A DNA stretch of 64,000 nucleotides from Helicobacter muridarum (GCF_000765805.2 NZ_JRPD02000007.1:30648-94647), one strand, 5' to 3'; counted from the first letter of the stretch, positions 20,281 through 30,267 are shown. Translations and numbers: made by a program. Notes: generated by a model not told the origin, from the letters alone.

Positions 20281-20910
20281 ATGAGGTTAACGCCTAAAGA
20301 ATTAGACAAACTAATGCTTCATTATGCCGGACAATTAGCTAAATCTCGTAAAGAGCGTGGAATTAAGCTTAATTATGTGGAATCCATAGCCCTTATTAGT
20401 ATGGAAATTATGGAGCTTGCACGAGAGGGAAACAAAAGCGTAGCAGAGTTAATGCAATTTGGCAGAGAGATTCTTAGATCCGATGAAGTAATGGATGGGG
20501 TAGCAAGTATGGTTGATGAAGTGCAAGTAGAAGTAAGCTTCCCTGATGGCACAAAGCTTGTAACAATCCATAATCCCATTGAGGATAATGGCAAACTTAC
20601 TCCTGGGGAATATATCTTAAAAGATGAGGATATTATCCTTAATGCCAATAAAGAATCTATAAGTATTAAAGTCTCTAATAAAGGTGATAGACCCATACAA
20701 GTGGGTTCTCATTTTCACTTTTTTGAAGTCAATACACTCTTAGAATTTGACAGGAAACAAGCCTATGGCAAACGTTTAGATATTGCCTCTGGCACCTCTG
20801 TGCGTTTTGAACCTGGTGAAGAAAAAAGCGTAAATCTGATTGATTTTGGAGGCAAACAAAAGATTATTGGATTTAATGACTTAACCAACGCTCAAATAAA
20901 CAAAAAATAA
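20281..20910 (+). CDS. ureA: urease subunit alpha (fused gamma-beta)
   Basis: Structural subunit of urease, which splits urea to ammonia and carbonic acid. The N-terminal ~100 residues match UreA/gamma ([25 protein letters not shown]) and the rest match the beta subunit ([26 protein letters not shown]), a fusion typical of Helicobacter. It ends at residue 209 (NAQINKK), whereas H. pylori UreA is 238. The C-terminal extension linked to the large spherical assembly is missing. The 32-bp gap to ureB leaves no room for a frameshifted tail. AAGGA precedes the start. First gene of the operon. Confidence 0.96.
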   Translation: MRLTPKELDKLMLHYAGQLAKSRKERGIKLNYVESIALISMEIMELAREGNKSVAELMQFGREILRSDEVMDGVASMVDEVQVEVSFPDGTKLVTIHNPIEDNGKLTPGEYILKDEDIILNANKESISIKVSNKGDRPIQVGSHFHFFEVNTLLEFDRKQAYGKRLDIASGTSVRFEPGEEKSVNLIDFGGKQKIIGFNDLTNAQINKK

Positions 20911-20942
20911 ACACTAATTTTTTTGATATATAAGGATAAATT

Positions 20943-22652
20943 ATGATTAAAATTTCAAGAAAACAATATGCTTCTATGTATGGACCAACTACGGGCGATA
21001 AAGTGCGTTTAGGAGATACAAACTTATTTGCAGAGATTGAAAAAGATTACACGACTTATGGCGAAGAGATCAAATTTGGCGGGGGGAAAACTATCCGCGA
21101 TGGTATGGCTCAAAGCGCAAGTTCTTATGAAAATGAGCTTGATGTTGTTATTACTAATGCAATGATTATTGATTATACAGGGATTTATAAGGCAGATATT
21201 GGTATAAAAAATGGGAAAATTGTAGGCATTGGTAAGGCTGGGAATCCTGATACTCAAGATAATGTATCAAAAACGATGGTTGTAGGCGCAGCAACAGAGG
21301 TTATAGCAGGGGAGGGACAAATAGTTACAGCAGGTGGGATTGATACACATATCCATTTTATCTCTCCTACACAAATTCCAACTGCACTTTATAGTGGCGT
21401 AACAACAATGATTGGTGGAGGCACAGGACCCGCAGCTGGAACAAATGCTACTACTTGCACACCCGGAAAATATAATATGCAACAAATGTTGGGTGCCGCC
21501 GAAGAATATGCCATGAATATAGGAATTTTTGGGAAAGGCAATAGCTCTAATGAGGAAGCATTAGAAGAGCAAATTAAAGCAGGTGCATTGGGGTTAAAAG
21601 TTCATGAGGATTGGGGTTCTACTCCTGCGGCGATTAATCACGCTTTAAATGTTGCTGAAAAATATGATGTGCAAGTGGCTATTCATACAGATACTTTAAA
21701 TGAAGCGGGTTGTGTTGAAGATACAATGAGAGCAATTGGGGGAAGAACTATCCATACATTCCATACTGAAGGTGCTGGTGGAGGACATGCTCCAGATATC
21801 ATTAAGGCTGCAGGAGAGCTAAATATCTTACCTGCCTCTACAAACCCTACAATTCCCTTTACCAAAAATACCGCTGATGAGCACCTAGATATGCTTATGG
21901 TATGCCATCATTTAGATAAAAAAATTAAAGAGGATGTGGCATTTGCTGATAGTAGAATCCGCCCAGAAACTATTGCTGCAGAGGATACACTACACGATAT
22001 GGGGATTTTCTCCATTACAAGTTCAGATTCTCAAGCTATGGGTAGAGTGGGTGAAGTCATCATAAGGACTTGGCAAACTGCTAATAAGTGCAAAAATGAA
22101 TTTGGGGCTTTAAAAGAGGAATGCGGGGAAAATGATAATTTTAGAATCAAAAGATATATTTCAAAATATACCATTAATCCAGCTATTGCTCATGGAATTT
22201 CAGAATATGTAGGCTCTATTGAAGTGGGTAAATTTGCGGATTTAGTTCTTTGGAAACCAAGTATGTTTGGTGTAAAACCAGAAATGATACTTAAAAATGG
22301 AATGATTGTAGCGGCAAAAATAGGAGATTCTAATGCTTCTATTCCTACTCCAGAGCCCATTGTCTATGCACCAATGTTTGGTAGTCATGGAAAAGCAAAA
22401 TATAATTGTGCGATTACTTTTGTTTCAAAAGTTGCTTATGATACAAATATTAAAGAAAAATTTGGGCTTCAAAGAATCCTTTTACCTGTTAAAAATTGTC
22501 GCAAGATTACTAAAAAGGATATGCAATTTAATGATGTTGTTACACCCATTAAGGTAAATCCAGAAACTTATGAAGTTAGTGTAAATGGTAAAAAAATCAC
22601 TTCTAAATCTGTTGATAGTGTCTCTTTGGGACAACTTTATTGTTTATTTTAA
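20943..22652 (+). CDS. ureB: urease subunit beta, catalytic
   Basis: A 569-residue catalytic subunit, the same length as in H. pylori. Metal ligands fall at the same positions: H136 and H138 (THIH), carbamylated K219 (GLKVHEDWG), H248, H274 and D362 (SSDSQAMG). The flap Cys321 and His322 are present (MVCHHLD). Ligand conservation cannot distinguish nickel urease from the iron-dependent UreA2B2 type of some Helicobacter, but the attached ureIEFGH genes favour nickel. Extra Cys residues occur at 172 and in KCKNEFG/EECG. TAAGGA precedes the start. Confidence 0.97.
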   Translation: MIKISRKQYASMYGPTTGDKVRLGDTNLFAEIEKDYTTYGEEIKFGGGKTIRDGMAQSASSYENELDVVITNAMIIDYTGIYKADIGIKNGKIVGIGKAGNPDTQDNVSKTMVVGAATEVIAGEGQIVTAGGIDTHIHFISPTQIPTALYSGVTTMIGGGTGPAAGTNATTCTPGKYNMQQMLGAAEEYAMNIGIFGKGNSSNEEALEEQIKAGALGLKVHEDWGSTPAAINHALNVAEKYDVQVAIHTDTLNEAGCVEDTMRAIGGRTIHTFHTEGAGGGHAPDIIKAAGELNILPASTNPTIPFTKNTADEHLDMLMVCHHLDKKIKEDVAFADSRIRPETIAAEDTLHDMGIFSITSSDSQAMGRVGEVIIRTWQTANKCKNEFGALKEECGENDNFRIKRYISKYTINPAIAHGISEYVGSIEVGKFADLVLWKPSMFGVKPEMILKNGMIVAAKIGDSNASIPTPEPIVYAPMFGSHGKAKYNCAITFVSKVAYDTNIKEKFGLQRILLPVKNCRKITKKDMQFNDVVTPIKVNPETYEVSVNGKKITSKSVDSVSLGQLYCLF

Positions 22653-22661
22653 GAGGAAAGT

Positions 22662-23174
22662 ATGCTAGGAATTGTACTAATGTATGTAGCTATTGTTTTA
22701 ATTAATAATGGCATTTGTCGTATCACCCATATTAATGGAAAAACTGCATCAGTAATGGATATCTTTGTAGGATCGTTATCTGTATTGATAAATCTTATTG
22801 TTATAGTGCATGGAAGTATTACTGGTGGAGATAATGACTTTTATGCAGCAGCAACAGGATTGCTTTTTGGCTTTACCTATCTTTTTATAGCATGCAATAA
22901 TTTATTTAATCTTGATATAAGGGCTTATGGTTGGTATAGTTTATTTGTAGCTGTAAATTCAGTCCCTGCGGCTTATTTAAGCTATCTTGAAAACACGGGA
23001 GAAGGCTTAGCTTTTTCTGTTATATGGATTGCTTGGGGTATTTTATGGCTTACAGGTTGGATTGAAAGTGTTTTAAAAATTGAACTTAAATTCGTGCCTT
23101 ATTTAGCCATTGCAGAGGGAATCTTTACTGCATGGATTCCATCGTGGCTTATCCTTATAGGATATTGGCACTGA
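22662..23174 (+). CDS. ureI: UreI urea channel, short form
   Basis: An AmiS/UreI-family inner-membrane channel that lets urea reach cytoplasmic urease. Six helices are visible, with the conserved GLLFGFTYL, WYSLFVAVNSVPAA and AWGILWLTGWIE segments. It is 170 residues against 195 in H. pylori. The first periplasmic loop (about 50-59, HGSITGGDND) is cut down and the second (about 107-117) has no His. In H. pylori, loop histidines gate the channel by pH, so gating here is probably weak or different. The stop overlaps the ureE start as TGATG. Confidence 0.93.
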   Translation: MLGIVLMYVAIVLINNGICRITHINGKTASVMDIFVGSLSVLINLIVIVHGSITGGDNDFYAAATGLLFGFTYLFIACNNLFNLDIRAYGWYSLFVAVNSVPAAYLSYLENTGEGLAFSVIWIAWGILWLTGWIESVLKIELKFVPYLAIAEGIFTAWIPSWLILIGYWH

Positions 23175-23692
23175 TGCAAGTAGAACATATTATTGGCAAT
23201 ATTAAAGATATAGATGCAACACATTTAGAGATTGATGAAGTGCCAATGTCTTGGTATGATACAAGAAAAAAGATTGCTCGCTTAACTTCACAAAATGGGC
23301 AAGTTATAGCGATGAAACTTACCCAAACGCCAAAATATGGATTAAATAATGGAGATATTCTTTTCTTAGATAAGAATAGAGTAATCATTATTTCCATTTT
23401 GCCTACTTGGGTGCTTTGTATGAAACCAGAGCATTGGCATATTATGGCTAGATTGTGCTATGAGATTGGGAATTTACATATACCACTTTTTTGCAACAAA
23501 GACACAATGGAGTTTCAAGCACCATTTGAACAACCATTGCAAAGAATCCTTGAGAGGCAAAATATCGCATTTGAAAAAAAATACTGCGTGTTAGATTCTA
23601 AAGATAGAATTAATATTACCTATCCTATTGCAAGTGAGCCAAAGATTACCCAAAGCCCGCATTTTTCTATCAAAATTACAAAAAAGGAATAA
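23174..23692 (+). CDS. ureE: urease accessory protein UreE, nickel chaperone
   Basis: Delivers nickel to the UreG-containing activation complex. I place the start at ATG 23174, inside the TGATG overlap with ureI, giving 172 residues that align with the 170-residue H. pylori protein (MxxERLIGNL-like MQVEHIIGNI). The upstream ATG at 23132 lies inside ureI and adds an unrelated 14 residues. The metal-binding H102 is conserved in CYEIGNLH. There is no His-rich tail, as in other Helicobacter. It is translationally coupled to ureI. Confidence 0.94.
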   Translation: MQVEHIIGNIKDIDATHLEIDEVPMSWYDTRKKIARLTSQNGQVIAMKLTQTPKYGLNNGDILFLDKNRVIIISILPTWVLCMKPEHWHIMARLCYEIGNLHIPLFCNKDTMEFQAPFEQPLQRILERQNIAFEKKYCVLDSKDRINITYPIASEPKITQSPHFSIKITKKE

Positions 23693-23693
23693 C

Positions 23694-24356
23694 TTGGATT
23701 TTTTGCTTTTACACATTAATGATTCACTTTTTCCAATAGGTAGCTATACACATTCTTTTGGATTAGAGAGCTATGTGCAATTAGGCAGGATAAAAAATAA
23801 ATATGATGCTAGAGAGTATCTTAAAGCTTATTTGCATACGCAAATCTTATACACTGATTTATTAGTCATAAAGCTTATTAAAAAAGCACATTGCTTAGAG
23901 GAAATTTTGGAAATAGAATCTATTATTGCAGCAGCAACCTCTGCAAGGCAGGTTTTAAATGCCATACAAAAGTTAGGAGCGCGATTTATAAAAACGATTG
24001 ATGCTATGAAATTAGAGCAAAAGGCGTTATTTAAAGCCTATACACAAGAGAGCAAGAATCCTATTTATGTGGTTGCCTATGGTGTATTTTGTGTAGCCTA
24101 TGGATTAAATTATCAAGATTGCTTACATCATTATTTATACGCTCAAAGCTCTCAAGCCTTAACTAACTGCGTAAAACTCGTTCCGCTTGCACAAAGCGAT
24201 GGGCAAGAAATTTTAGCTTCTTTGCATAAAGAGTTTTATATTGTGTGTCAAAAGTTAGAATGCCTTAAAAAACAAGATTTGTGTAATAATGCTATTGCTA
24301 GTGAAATTAAAGCAATGCAACACCAATATTTGCAAACAAAAATATATATGTCCTAA
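23694..24356 (+). CDS. ureF: urease accessory protein UreF
   Basis: Part of the UreF-UreH-UreG complex that inserts metal into urease. The body matches H. pylori UreF (NDSLFPIGSYTHSFGLESY near the start, IKAMQHQYLQTKIYMS at the end). The start is judged to be TTG at 23694: AGGA ends 5 nt before it, and it lies 1 nt after the ureE stop. The in-frame ATG at 23628 would lie deep inside ureE and add 22 odd residues. This gives 220 residues against 254 in H. pylori, with a shorter N-terminus. A weak TTG start may keep UreF levels low. Confidence 0.92.
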   Translation: MDFLLLHINDSLFPIGSYTHSFGLESYVQLGRIKNKYDAREYLKAYLHTQILYTDLLVIKLIKKAHCLEEILEIESIIAAATSARQVLNAIQKLGARFIKTIDAMKLEQKALFKAYTQESKNPIYVVAYGVFCVAYGLNYQDCLHHYLYAQSSQALTNCVKLVPLAQSDGQEILASLHKEFYIVCQKLECLKKQDLCNNAIASEIKAMQHQYLQTKIYMS

Positions 24357-24365
24357 AGGAGAAAT

Positions 24366-24971
24366 ATGGTAAAGATAGGAGTATGCGGACCTGTGGGAAG
24401 TGGCAAAACTGCCCTTATAGAATGCCTTACGCGAAAGATGAATGAAAAATACTCTCTTGGAGTTATTACAAATGATATTTATACGCAAGAAGATGCGGAG
24501 TTTATGAGCAAAAACTCTGTGCTTCCAAGTGAGCGGATAATAGGAGTAGAAACAGGTGGTTGCCCTCATACAGCCATTAGAGAAGATGCTTCTATGAATC
24601 TTGAGGCTGTGGAAGAAATGCAGGAGAGATTCCCAGATATTGAGATTTTATTTATAGAAAGTGGAGGCGATAATCTTACAGCTACATTTAGTCCAGAATT
24701 AGCAGATTTTACAATCTTTGTTATTGATGTGGCACAAGGCGACAAAATCCCAAGAAAAGGTGGTCCGGGTATTATGCGTTCAGATTTGCTTATTATTAAT
24801 AAAATTGACTTAGCCCCCTATGTTGGAGCAAGTTTAAGCATAATGGAAGCAGATGCTAAAAAAATGCGTGGGGATAAGCCATTTTTATTTACTAATATCC
24901 GCTCTCAAGAGGGGGTTGATGCAGTGATTGAATGGATAAAAAAATATGCACTTTTAGAAGATTGCCTATGA
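24366..24971 (+). CDS. ureG: urease accessory GTPase UreG
   Basis: GTP-dependent metallochaperone of the urease activation complex. The P-loop GPVGSGKT is at 8-15. The nickel-binding Cys-Pro-His is at 66-68. The [16 protein letters not shown] stretch and NKIDLAP (guanine specificity) follow. Length of 201 is close to the family norm of about 200. AAGGAG precedes the start, 9 bp after ureF. Its stop overlaps ureH by ATGA, a sign of coupled translation. Confidence 0.97.
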   Translation: MVKIGVCGPVGSGKTALIECLTRKMNEKYSLGVITNDIYTQEDAEFMSKNSVLPSERIIGVETGGCPHTAIREDASMNLEAVEEMQERFPDIEILFIESGGDNLTATFSPELADFTIFVIDVAQGDKIPRKGGPGIMRSDLLIINKIDLAPYVGASLSIMEADAKKMRGDKPFLFTNIRSQEGVDAVIEWIKKYALLEDCL

Positions 24972-25726
24972 GTAGCTTTACACAAGATAGCATTTTAAAG
25001 CTTAAAACCAAAAAAGGATTAAATGGTAAAAATATCATTGAAGAGATGTTTTTTACTCCACCTTTAAAACTAATAAGCCCACTAGAAGATGATGATATAG
25101 CTGAAATTATGCTTATATCTGTATCTGCTGGACTACTTAAAGATGATAGACAAGATATTACTATACATATTGGCAAAGAAAGTAAGATAAGATTAACTTC
25201 GCAAAGCTATGAAAAAATACACGATACACAAGATGGCTATGCTAGCAAACAAACACGAATCATAGTTGAAGAAAATGCCTTTTTGGATTATGCCCCTTTA
25301 CCCATATTACCCTTTAAAAATGCTTCCTTTAAAAATACAACAGATATTTATCTTGATAAAAACGCTAAATTGCATTATAGTGAAATATTGTGTGCAGGAA
25401 GGGTAGCTTGTGGAGAAATATTTGATTTTTTAGAGTTTAGCTCAAAGGTTTGTATTTATAAAGACAATAATTTGGTATTTTTTGAAAATATGAATCTTAA
25501 CCCCACAAAAATGGATTTACAAAACCCTTGCCTCTTTGATGAATATACCCATGTTTTAAGTATGATTATATTTGATGATTCTCTAAACATGCAATCTTTA
25601 GAGCAAAAAATTCAAAATAGCCCCTTAAATGCTGGTATAAGCACAAATAATGGAGCCATCATCATTAGGGCACTTGATAATCAAAGCGAAAGATTGTTGG
25701 ACTTTAGATATAGACTACTTGGCTAA
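24968..25726 (+). CDS. ureH: urease accessory protein UreH (UreD family)
   Basis: Scaffold that docks UreF and UreG on the apo-urease. I choose ATG 24968, which overlaps the ureG stop as ATGA. The longer reading from 24932 would overlap ureG by 40 bp and add residues not seen in the family. This gives 252 residues (H. pylori 265). Conserved stretches include [34 protein letters not shown] and [14 protein letters not shown]. Last gene of the urease operon. Confidence 0.94.
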   Translation: MSSFTQDSILKLKTKKGLNGKNIIEEMFFTPPLKLISPLEDDDIAEIMLISVSAGLLKDDRQDITIHIGKESKIRLTSQSYEKIHDTQDGYASKQTRIIVEENAFLDYAPLPILPFKNASFKNTTDIYLDKNAKLHYSEILCAGRVACGEIFDFLEFSSKVCIYKDNNLVFFENMNLNPTKMDLQNPCLFDEYTHVLSMIIFDDSLNMQSLEQKIQNSPLNAGISTNNGAIIIRALDNQSERLLDFRYRLLG

Positions 25727-25845
25727 TATTAAATATATTTTCATCTTTTATTGCTTGTTATGCAATTTAGAGATTCATTGGTTAGTAAAGTAGGTATAAT
25801 TAGTATTAAGCTAATTGTTTATAATTAGATATTAAGGGGATCATT

Positions 25846-27093
25846 ATGAAAAATACATTTTTGACAACAAGCTTTGTTTGTGCAATAAGTTTGTCATTAA
25901 TAATAAATTTTAGCCTTGCTTCACCAATTTTAAGTAATAATAAACATGTAACAAAAAGTAATACTAATTCTTTTGTAGAAGTTGATTTGGTCGCATTTAA
26001 AAAAAATTTACAGATTACTAAACAAATAGCAGGTAATGCAAAAGTTTGTGCTGTATTAAAGTCTGATGCCTATGGTGCTAGTATAAGCACTGTTTTGCCT
26101 GTTGTTATGGAAGAAAAGATTCCATGCATTGCTATTACAAGCAATGAAGAAGCAAGGGTCATTCGAAAGATGAAGTATAAAGGCGAGATTCTAAGAATTA
26201 GAACTGCTACAATGGGGGAGATAAAAGATGGCTTAGCTTATAATATAACAGAGGTTATAGGGAATCTTTCGCAAGCAAAAGAGCTTAATGCAATGGCAGC
26301 ACAAATGAAAAAGAAGCTAAACATTCATATTAATCTAAATTCTGCGGGAATGGATAGAAATGGTATTGATATGAGCACTCAAAAAGGAAAAGATGATGCT
26401 GTTAGTCTAGCTACTTTACCACATCTAAAAATCACAGGACTTATGGCACATTTTCCGTATGATGAAGTGTCTAAAGTAAAAGAACTTTTAAAAATATTTG
26501 AATCTGACATGCAATACCTAATCAAAGAGGCAAAGCTAGATAGAAAAAAATTGACCTTGCATACTGCTAATTCCTATGCTGCCGTGCAAGTGCCAGAATC
26601 AAGATATGATATGATAAGACCAGGCAAGCTTATTTATGGTTATGGTGGAGGGGATCCAAATCTAGGTGTAAAACAAATAATAAGCCTTAAATCACAAGTA
26701 GCCACTATTAATCCTTATCCCAAAGGGAGCAAGGTTAGCTATGATGGGACATATACATTAAAAAGAGATTCTATGCTTGCTAATATTCCTATGGGATATT
26801 ATGATGGCTATGCAAGGAGCTTTAGTAATCAGGGTGTAGTGCTTATTAGAGGACATAGGGTAAATGTTGTTGGAAAAGTTGCAAAGAATACCTTTATGGT
26901 AGATGTAACTGATTATCCAGATATTCAAGCAGGAGATGAAGTAGTGATTTTTGGTAAACAATGCAATGATGAAATCACACAAGAAGAAATACAAAAGGCA
27001 ACAGGCACGATATTATCAGAGACATTGGGGTATTGGGGTAGTGCGAATCCTCACTTTGTAAAGGATAATAAAGCAAAGGATGTTTGTTATTAA
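25846..27093 (+). CDS. periplasmic amino-acid racemase, Bsr type (alanine racemase family)
   Basis: A PLP-dependent fold-III racemase of 415 residues. An N-terminal signal peptide (about 1-25, cleavage after SLA) places it in the periplasm. PLP-binding K72 lies in KSDAYG and the second catalytic Tyr in MGYYDGYARSF. C68 and C94 have the same 26-residue spacing as the disulfide pair of Vibrio BsrV, which with the signal peptide favours a broad-spectrum racemase that makes non-canonical D-amino acids over a housekeeping Alr. It starts 119 bp after ureH with its own site (AAGGGG) and ends in a hairpin. Confidence 0.88.
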   Translation: MKNTFLTTSFVCAISLSLIINFSLASPILSNNKHVTKSNTNSFVEVDLVAFKKNLQITKQIAGNAKVCAVLKSDAYGASISTVLPVVMEEKIPCIAITSNEEARVIRKMKYKGEILRIRTATMGEIKDGLAYNITEVIGNLSQAKELNAMAAQMKKKLNIHINLNSAGMDRNGIDMSTQKGKDDAVSLATLPHLKITGLMAHFPYDEVSKVKELLKIFESDMQYLIKEAKLDRKKLTLHTANSYAAVQVPESRYDMIRPGKLIYGYGGGDPNLGVKQIISLKSQVATINPYPKGSKVSYDGTYTLKRDSMLANIPMGYYDGYARSFSNQGVVLIRGHRVNVVGKVAKNTFMVDVTDYPDIQAGDEVVIFGKQCNDEITQEEIQKATGTILSETLGYWGSANPHFVKDNKAKDVCY

Positions 27094-27117
27094 TTGCATT
27101 ATCTTAATGTCAATTAA
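27090..27117 (+). terminator. hairpin at the racemase 3' end
   Basis: TTAATTGCATTA (27090-27101), loop TCT, then TAATG-T-CAATTAA (105-117 of this block): a 12-bp stem with one bulged T. The stem includes the stop codon of the racemase gene. It is AT-rich and has no clear T-run, so its strength is uncertain. Confidence 0.5.
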
Positions 27118-27647
27118 TCAAATTCTGAGGTCGATAAGCAAAAAACAGATAAGCAGATAATTTATGGATTAAGAAATAAACAATATTGAGATTTAAACCC
27201 TAACAAGCAGAAATCCCAACTTTCTTTAGTGGTTAGGATAAATGCTTGTTAGCAATAGCAAGTTTTGAATAATTATAAATTACCCCTGATTCTATAGTAA
27301 CCTTTTGTATTTTTATAATATGACTTATAACTATGGCAGGAATTATCCTAAAGTTACGCTTATAGGGATATCCCCAATGTTATACATTAGGGTATCAGTG
27401 TGGCTCCAAAATATGAAAACTGACTTGGTGTTATATCTATAATATTAGATACTTTAAAGTTAGCAGGTGATTCACTAGCCCTGTAACAACATAGATAGTT
27501 TTGTTGTATTTCCAAAGGTAGTTTGATTAAGTAAAATCTTGTTCTGCCTTAATGGCTTGTTTATCGTAATGTATAAAAATCATAAGAATTTATTTATTAA
27601 AACAATGCATCATAATGTGCGTTTGATTCAAAATACAAAGGAATTCA
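27118..27647. other. gene-free stretch between racemase and YiiX-like gene
   Basis: No supported gene. An imperfect hairpin CCCCAATGT/ACATTAGGG lies near 27375-27394. On the minus strand a stretch of about 50 open codons (about 27400-27560) lacks a start and runs into stops in all continuations. It could be a gene remnant, but I recognise no family in it. Confidence 0.5.
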
Positions 27648-28310
27648 ATGAATAATTATATAAAGAGAATGTTTTTACCGTTAGGTTTCATTTTTCTTTC
27701 TCTAGTATGTTTTACCAATCCGATGGAAGGCAAACCTGCCTACACTACTGCACGAGAGCTTAATTTGCAACATGGAGATTTAATTTTTGTAAAAACCTCA
27801 GAATCTGATTTTGATAAAGCCATTAGCCAAGCTACACAAAAAGATGGGGTAAGCTATACTCATGTAGGGATTTTTGACATGTACACAGATTCTGTTTTAG
27901 AGGCTGAACCAAAGCTTGGGGTAGTGCGTACTAAACTTCAAAAATTTCTCGAAGAGAACCCACATTTTGATATTATGCGCCTTAATCCAAAAATTGCCAA
28001 AAAAGTTGATATTAAAGCAAGCATTAAACGTGCAGAGAAATACTTAGGCGAGCCTTATGATTTTACTTATACACCAAATAATGGTGCAATGTATTGCAGT
28101 GAGCTTATTTATGAGGCATTTCTGGATATAAACGGTAAACATGTTTTTAAGGCGAATCCGATGAATTTTTATGCACCAGATGGAAACTTACCAAAATATT
28201 GGGAAGAACTTTTTGCTAAGTTGAACAAGCCAGTTCCTCAAGGAGAGCTAGGCACAAATCCAAATGATCTTGCCCGTGATGAAATGTTAATTCAGGTTAA
28301 AAGGAAATAG
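27648..28310 (+). CDS. exported YiiX/YebB-like permuted papain-fold (NlpC/P60-related) hydrolase
   Basis: A 220-residue protein with a signal peptide (about 1-29). It has the permuted catalytic order of the YaeF/YiiX families: GDLIFV near 43, catalytic His72 in THVGIF, and catalytic Cys150 in YCSELIYEAF. Members act as amidases or esterases on peptidoglycan-related or lipid substrates in the envelope; the substrate here is unknown. AAAGGA lies 6 nt before the start. It stands alone after a 550-bp gap and converges on the glycosyltransferase gene. Confidence 0.82.
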   Translation: MNNYIKRMFLPLGFIFLSLVCFTNPMEGKPAYTTARELNLQHGDLIFVKTSESDFDKAISQATQKDGVSYTHVGIFDMYTDSVLEAEPKLGVVRTKLQKFLEENPHFDIMRLNPKIAKKVDIKASIKRAEKYLGEPYDFTYTPNNGAMYCSELIYEAFLDINGKHVFKANPMNFYAPDGNLPKYWEELFAKLNKPVPQGELGTNPNDLARDEMLIQVKRK

Positions 28311-28406
28311 ATACTATTTATTTAGGCTTCATGTAGCTACTCTCATAGAATATACATAAACCTATTTGCAATAATTTCTGCACGCTTTAGAGTCACAGCT
28401 ACGCAA

Positions 28407-29717
28407 CTAAGTATTATGACTTACTAGAGAGTTAAGTAGATTTAAATATTGTTTCATAATTGTTTCTTTAGAAAAATTTTGCTTAGCTAAAATTAGGCTT
28501 TGTTGCCCCATTGATATACGTAAATTGCTATCTTGCATTAGCTTTTTTAGGCTTTTAGAAAATAATTGTTCTTGCTTGTCTCCATGCTCTATTAAAAACC
28601 CATTATCATCAAAGCATTCCCTTATGCTATGAATATCATAAGCTATAATTGGCAATCCATTACTCATTGCCTCTATTAGCACCATTGGCATACCCTCGTT
28701 GTATGAACTCATAGCATAAATATCTGAACTCAAATATTCCTTTTGTATATCGCTAGTGAAGTCTCTTAGGAATATATAATCTTGCATATCTAATTCTTGT
28801 ATTAGTGCCTCTAATAATGTCTTTTGTCCATAATCAGAACCTATAATCTCGAGTCTCCAATGTGGAAATTCCCTAGCAATATAACTGTAGCTTCTAATCA
28901 ATCTTGGGAAGCCTTTTTGGTCATCATTGGCCATTCTGCCTATTGATAGAATCTTGTATTTGCGTCCTATATTTGCGAGTGTCTCTTTAATATTTGTATT
29001 GCTTATAGCTAGCAGGGCAAATCTAGCTATGATAAAGTCAAATTTGTTTTGATAGATATTGAGCTTTGCAAGTCTAGATTCTATATCCATATAGCTTATT
29101 TCTTTTATGTTTGTATTTATTAGATAGCTAGATAGAGCATTATGTAAATGTTTGCTTAAGTCCTTATAGCTTTGATTATTGTATTGCTGTAGTGTCTGAT
29201 TTAGGGAATCAAATGGAATTTGTATAAAGTTTGCTATCTTTGTAGCATTTCTGTGTAGTTTGCCCCATTTATTATATTCGCTTTGACTTAGGAATACAAG
29301 CGCATCAAAGTAGCTATTTTTGCGCTTCTTATACTTTGATATTTGAATATGCATAATCTTTATATACTTGGTATTGTCAACCTTAAACTTAGGGTATAGC
29401 ATTGAAAAGCTATTTTCTATAATGATGTCTGCTTGTGCTGTTTTATTTAGTTTTAGATTTATGATAATATAGCCAAAGATTCTCCATATAAACCTAGAGA
29501 TTCCCTTTCTTTTAGGTTTATCATAGTTATATAGGTAATTAATTTGTATGTTTTCATTCAATGGAAAGTAACAGTCTTTAGGACTATAAGAATCCTTAAA
29601 ATAAGAAAGTATTTCTACTTCATATCCAGATTTATATAGTTCATTTGCTATGTTTACTACCACGCGTTCAGCACCACCTTTTAGTGCTATATTCTCACAT
29701 GTTAATAAGATTTTCAT
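28407..29717 (-). CDS. glycosyltransferase family 4
   Basis: A 436-residue GT-B glycosyltransferase, probably acting on LPS or another surface glycan at the inner membrane. The N-terminal Rossmann half has ALKGGAERVVVNIANELYKSGYEVEIL-type features, broken here to GGAERVVVN. The C-terminal half has SYNEGMPMVLIEAMSNGLPIIAYD, the E-x7-E nucleotide-sugar motif. GGATA precedes the ATG. It diverges from gtrA. The acceptor sugar is unknown. Confidence 0.87.
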   Translation of the reverse strand: MKILLTCENIALKGGAERVVVNIANELYKSGYEVEILSYFKDSYSPKDCYFPLNENIQINYLYNYDKPKRKGISRFIWRIFGYIIINLKLNKTAQADIIIENSFSMLYPKFKVDNTKYIKIMHIQISKYKKRKNSYFDALVFLSQSEYNKWGKLHRNATKIANFIQIPFDSLNQTLQQYNNQSYKDLSKHLHNALSSYLINTNIKEISYMDIESRLAKLNIYQNKFDFIIARFALLAISNTNIKETLANIGRKYKILSIGRMANDDQKGFPRLIRSYSYIAREFPHWRLEIIGSDYGQKTLLEALIQELDMQDYIFLRDFTSDIQKEYLSSDIYAMSSYNEGMPMVLIEAMSNGLPIIAYDIHSIRECFDDNGFLIEHGDKQEQLFSKSLKKLMQDSNLRISMGQQSLILAKQNFSKETIMKQYLNLLNSLVSHNT

Positions 29718-29832
29718 TTTATTCCTATACTATTGATTGGGATAAATAATGTTTAACAATGAATATTTTACAATCACATTTTATTATTATTGACAAATAT
29801 GATTTGGATTACTGTTAAGAGGATAGGGAAGT

Positions 29833-30267
29833 ATGTTTCAAGATTTTGTTAATAGATTCCAAAGCTTGCTTATTAAATTAAATAGTAAGTTTCTGGAAGG
29901 CGCGCTTAAAGAGGCTTTTATGTATGGAGTTATTGGCGTGGCAAATACATTTATAGGTATGGGTTCATGCCTATTGTTAACATACTTTGGGCTATTTCCA
30001 GAACTTGCCAATCTCTTAGGTAATATTGCTGGGATGCTAAACTCATATATGTTAAATAAGAGATTTACATTTAAGTCATCTAATTCCCATAAGAGAGACT
30101 TTTTACGCTTTTCTTTGGCAATGGGTATGGCATATATATTTAATTTAGCTGCCCTAGTTATGGCCCACAGAATTATAGGTATAGATGTATATGTATCACA
30201 GATTTTGGCTGCAATATGCTATACCATTAGCGGTTTTATTATTAGCAAGGTTTGGGTATTTAGGTAG
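29833..30267 (+). CDS. GtrA-family membrane protein
   Basis: A 144-residue protein with four predicted helices in two pairs and the family pattern (YGVIGVANTFIGM early, LNSYMLNKRFTFKS in the middle, FIISKVWVFR at the end). GtrA-like proteins are thought to flip or carry lipid-linked sugars for surface glycosylation. Its place between a glycosyltransferase and a sugar-nucleotide enzyme fits this. GAGGA precedes the start. Confidence 0.88.
   Translation: MFQDFVNRFQSLLIKLNSKFLEGALKEAFMYGVIGVANTFIGMGSCLLLTYFGLFPELANLLGNIAGMLNSYMLNKRFTFKSSNSHKRDFLRFSLAMGMAYIFNLAALVMAHRIIGIDVYVSQILAAICYTISGFIISKVWVFR

Noticed and set aside
20281..22652. iron-dependent second urease (UreA2B2)
   Set aside because: Metal ligands do not discriminate, and the complete ureIEFGH set directly downstream favours the nickel enzyme.
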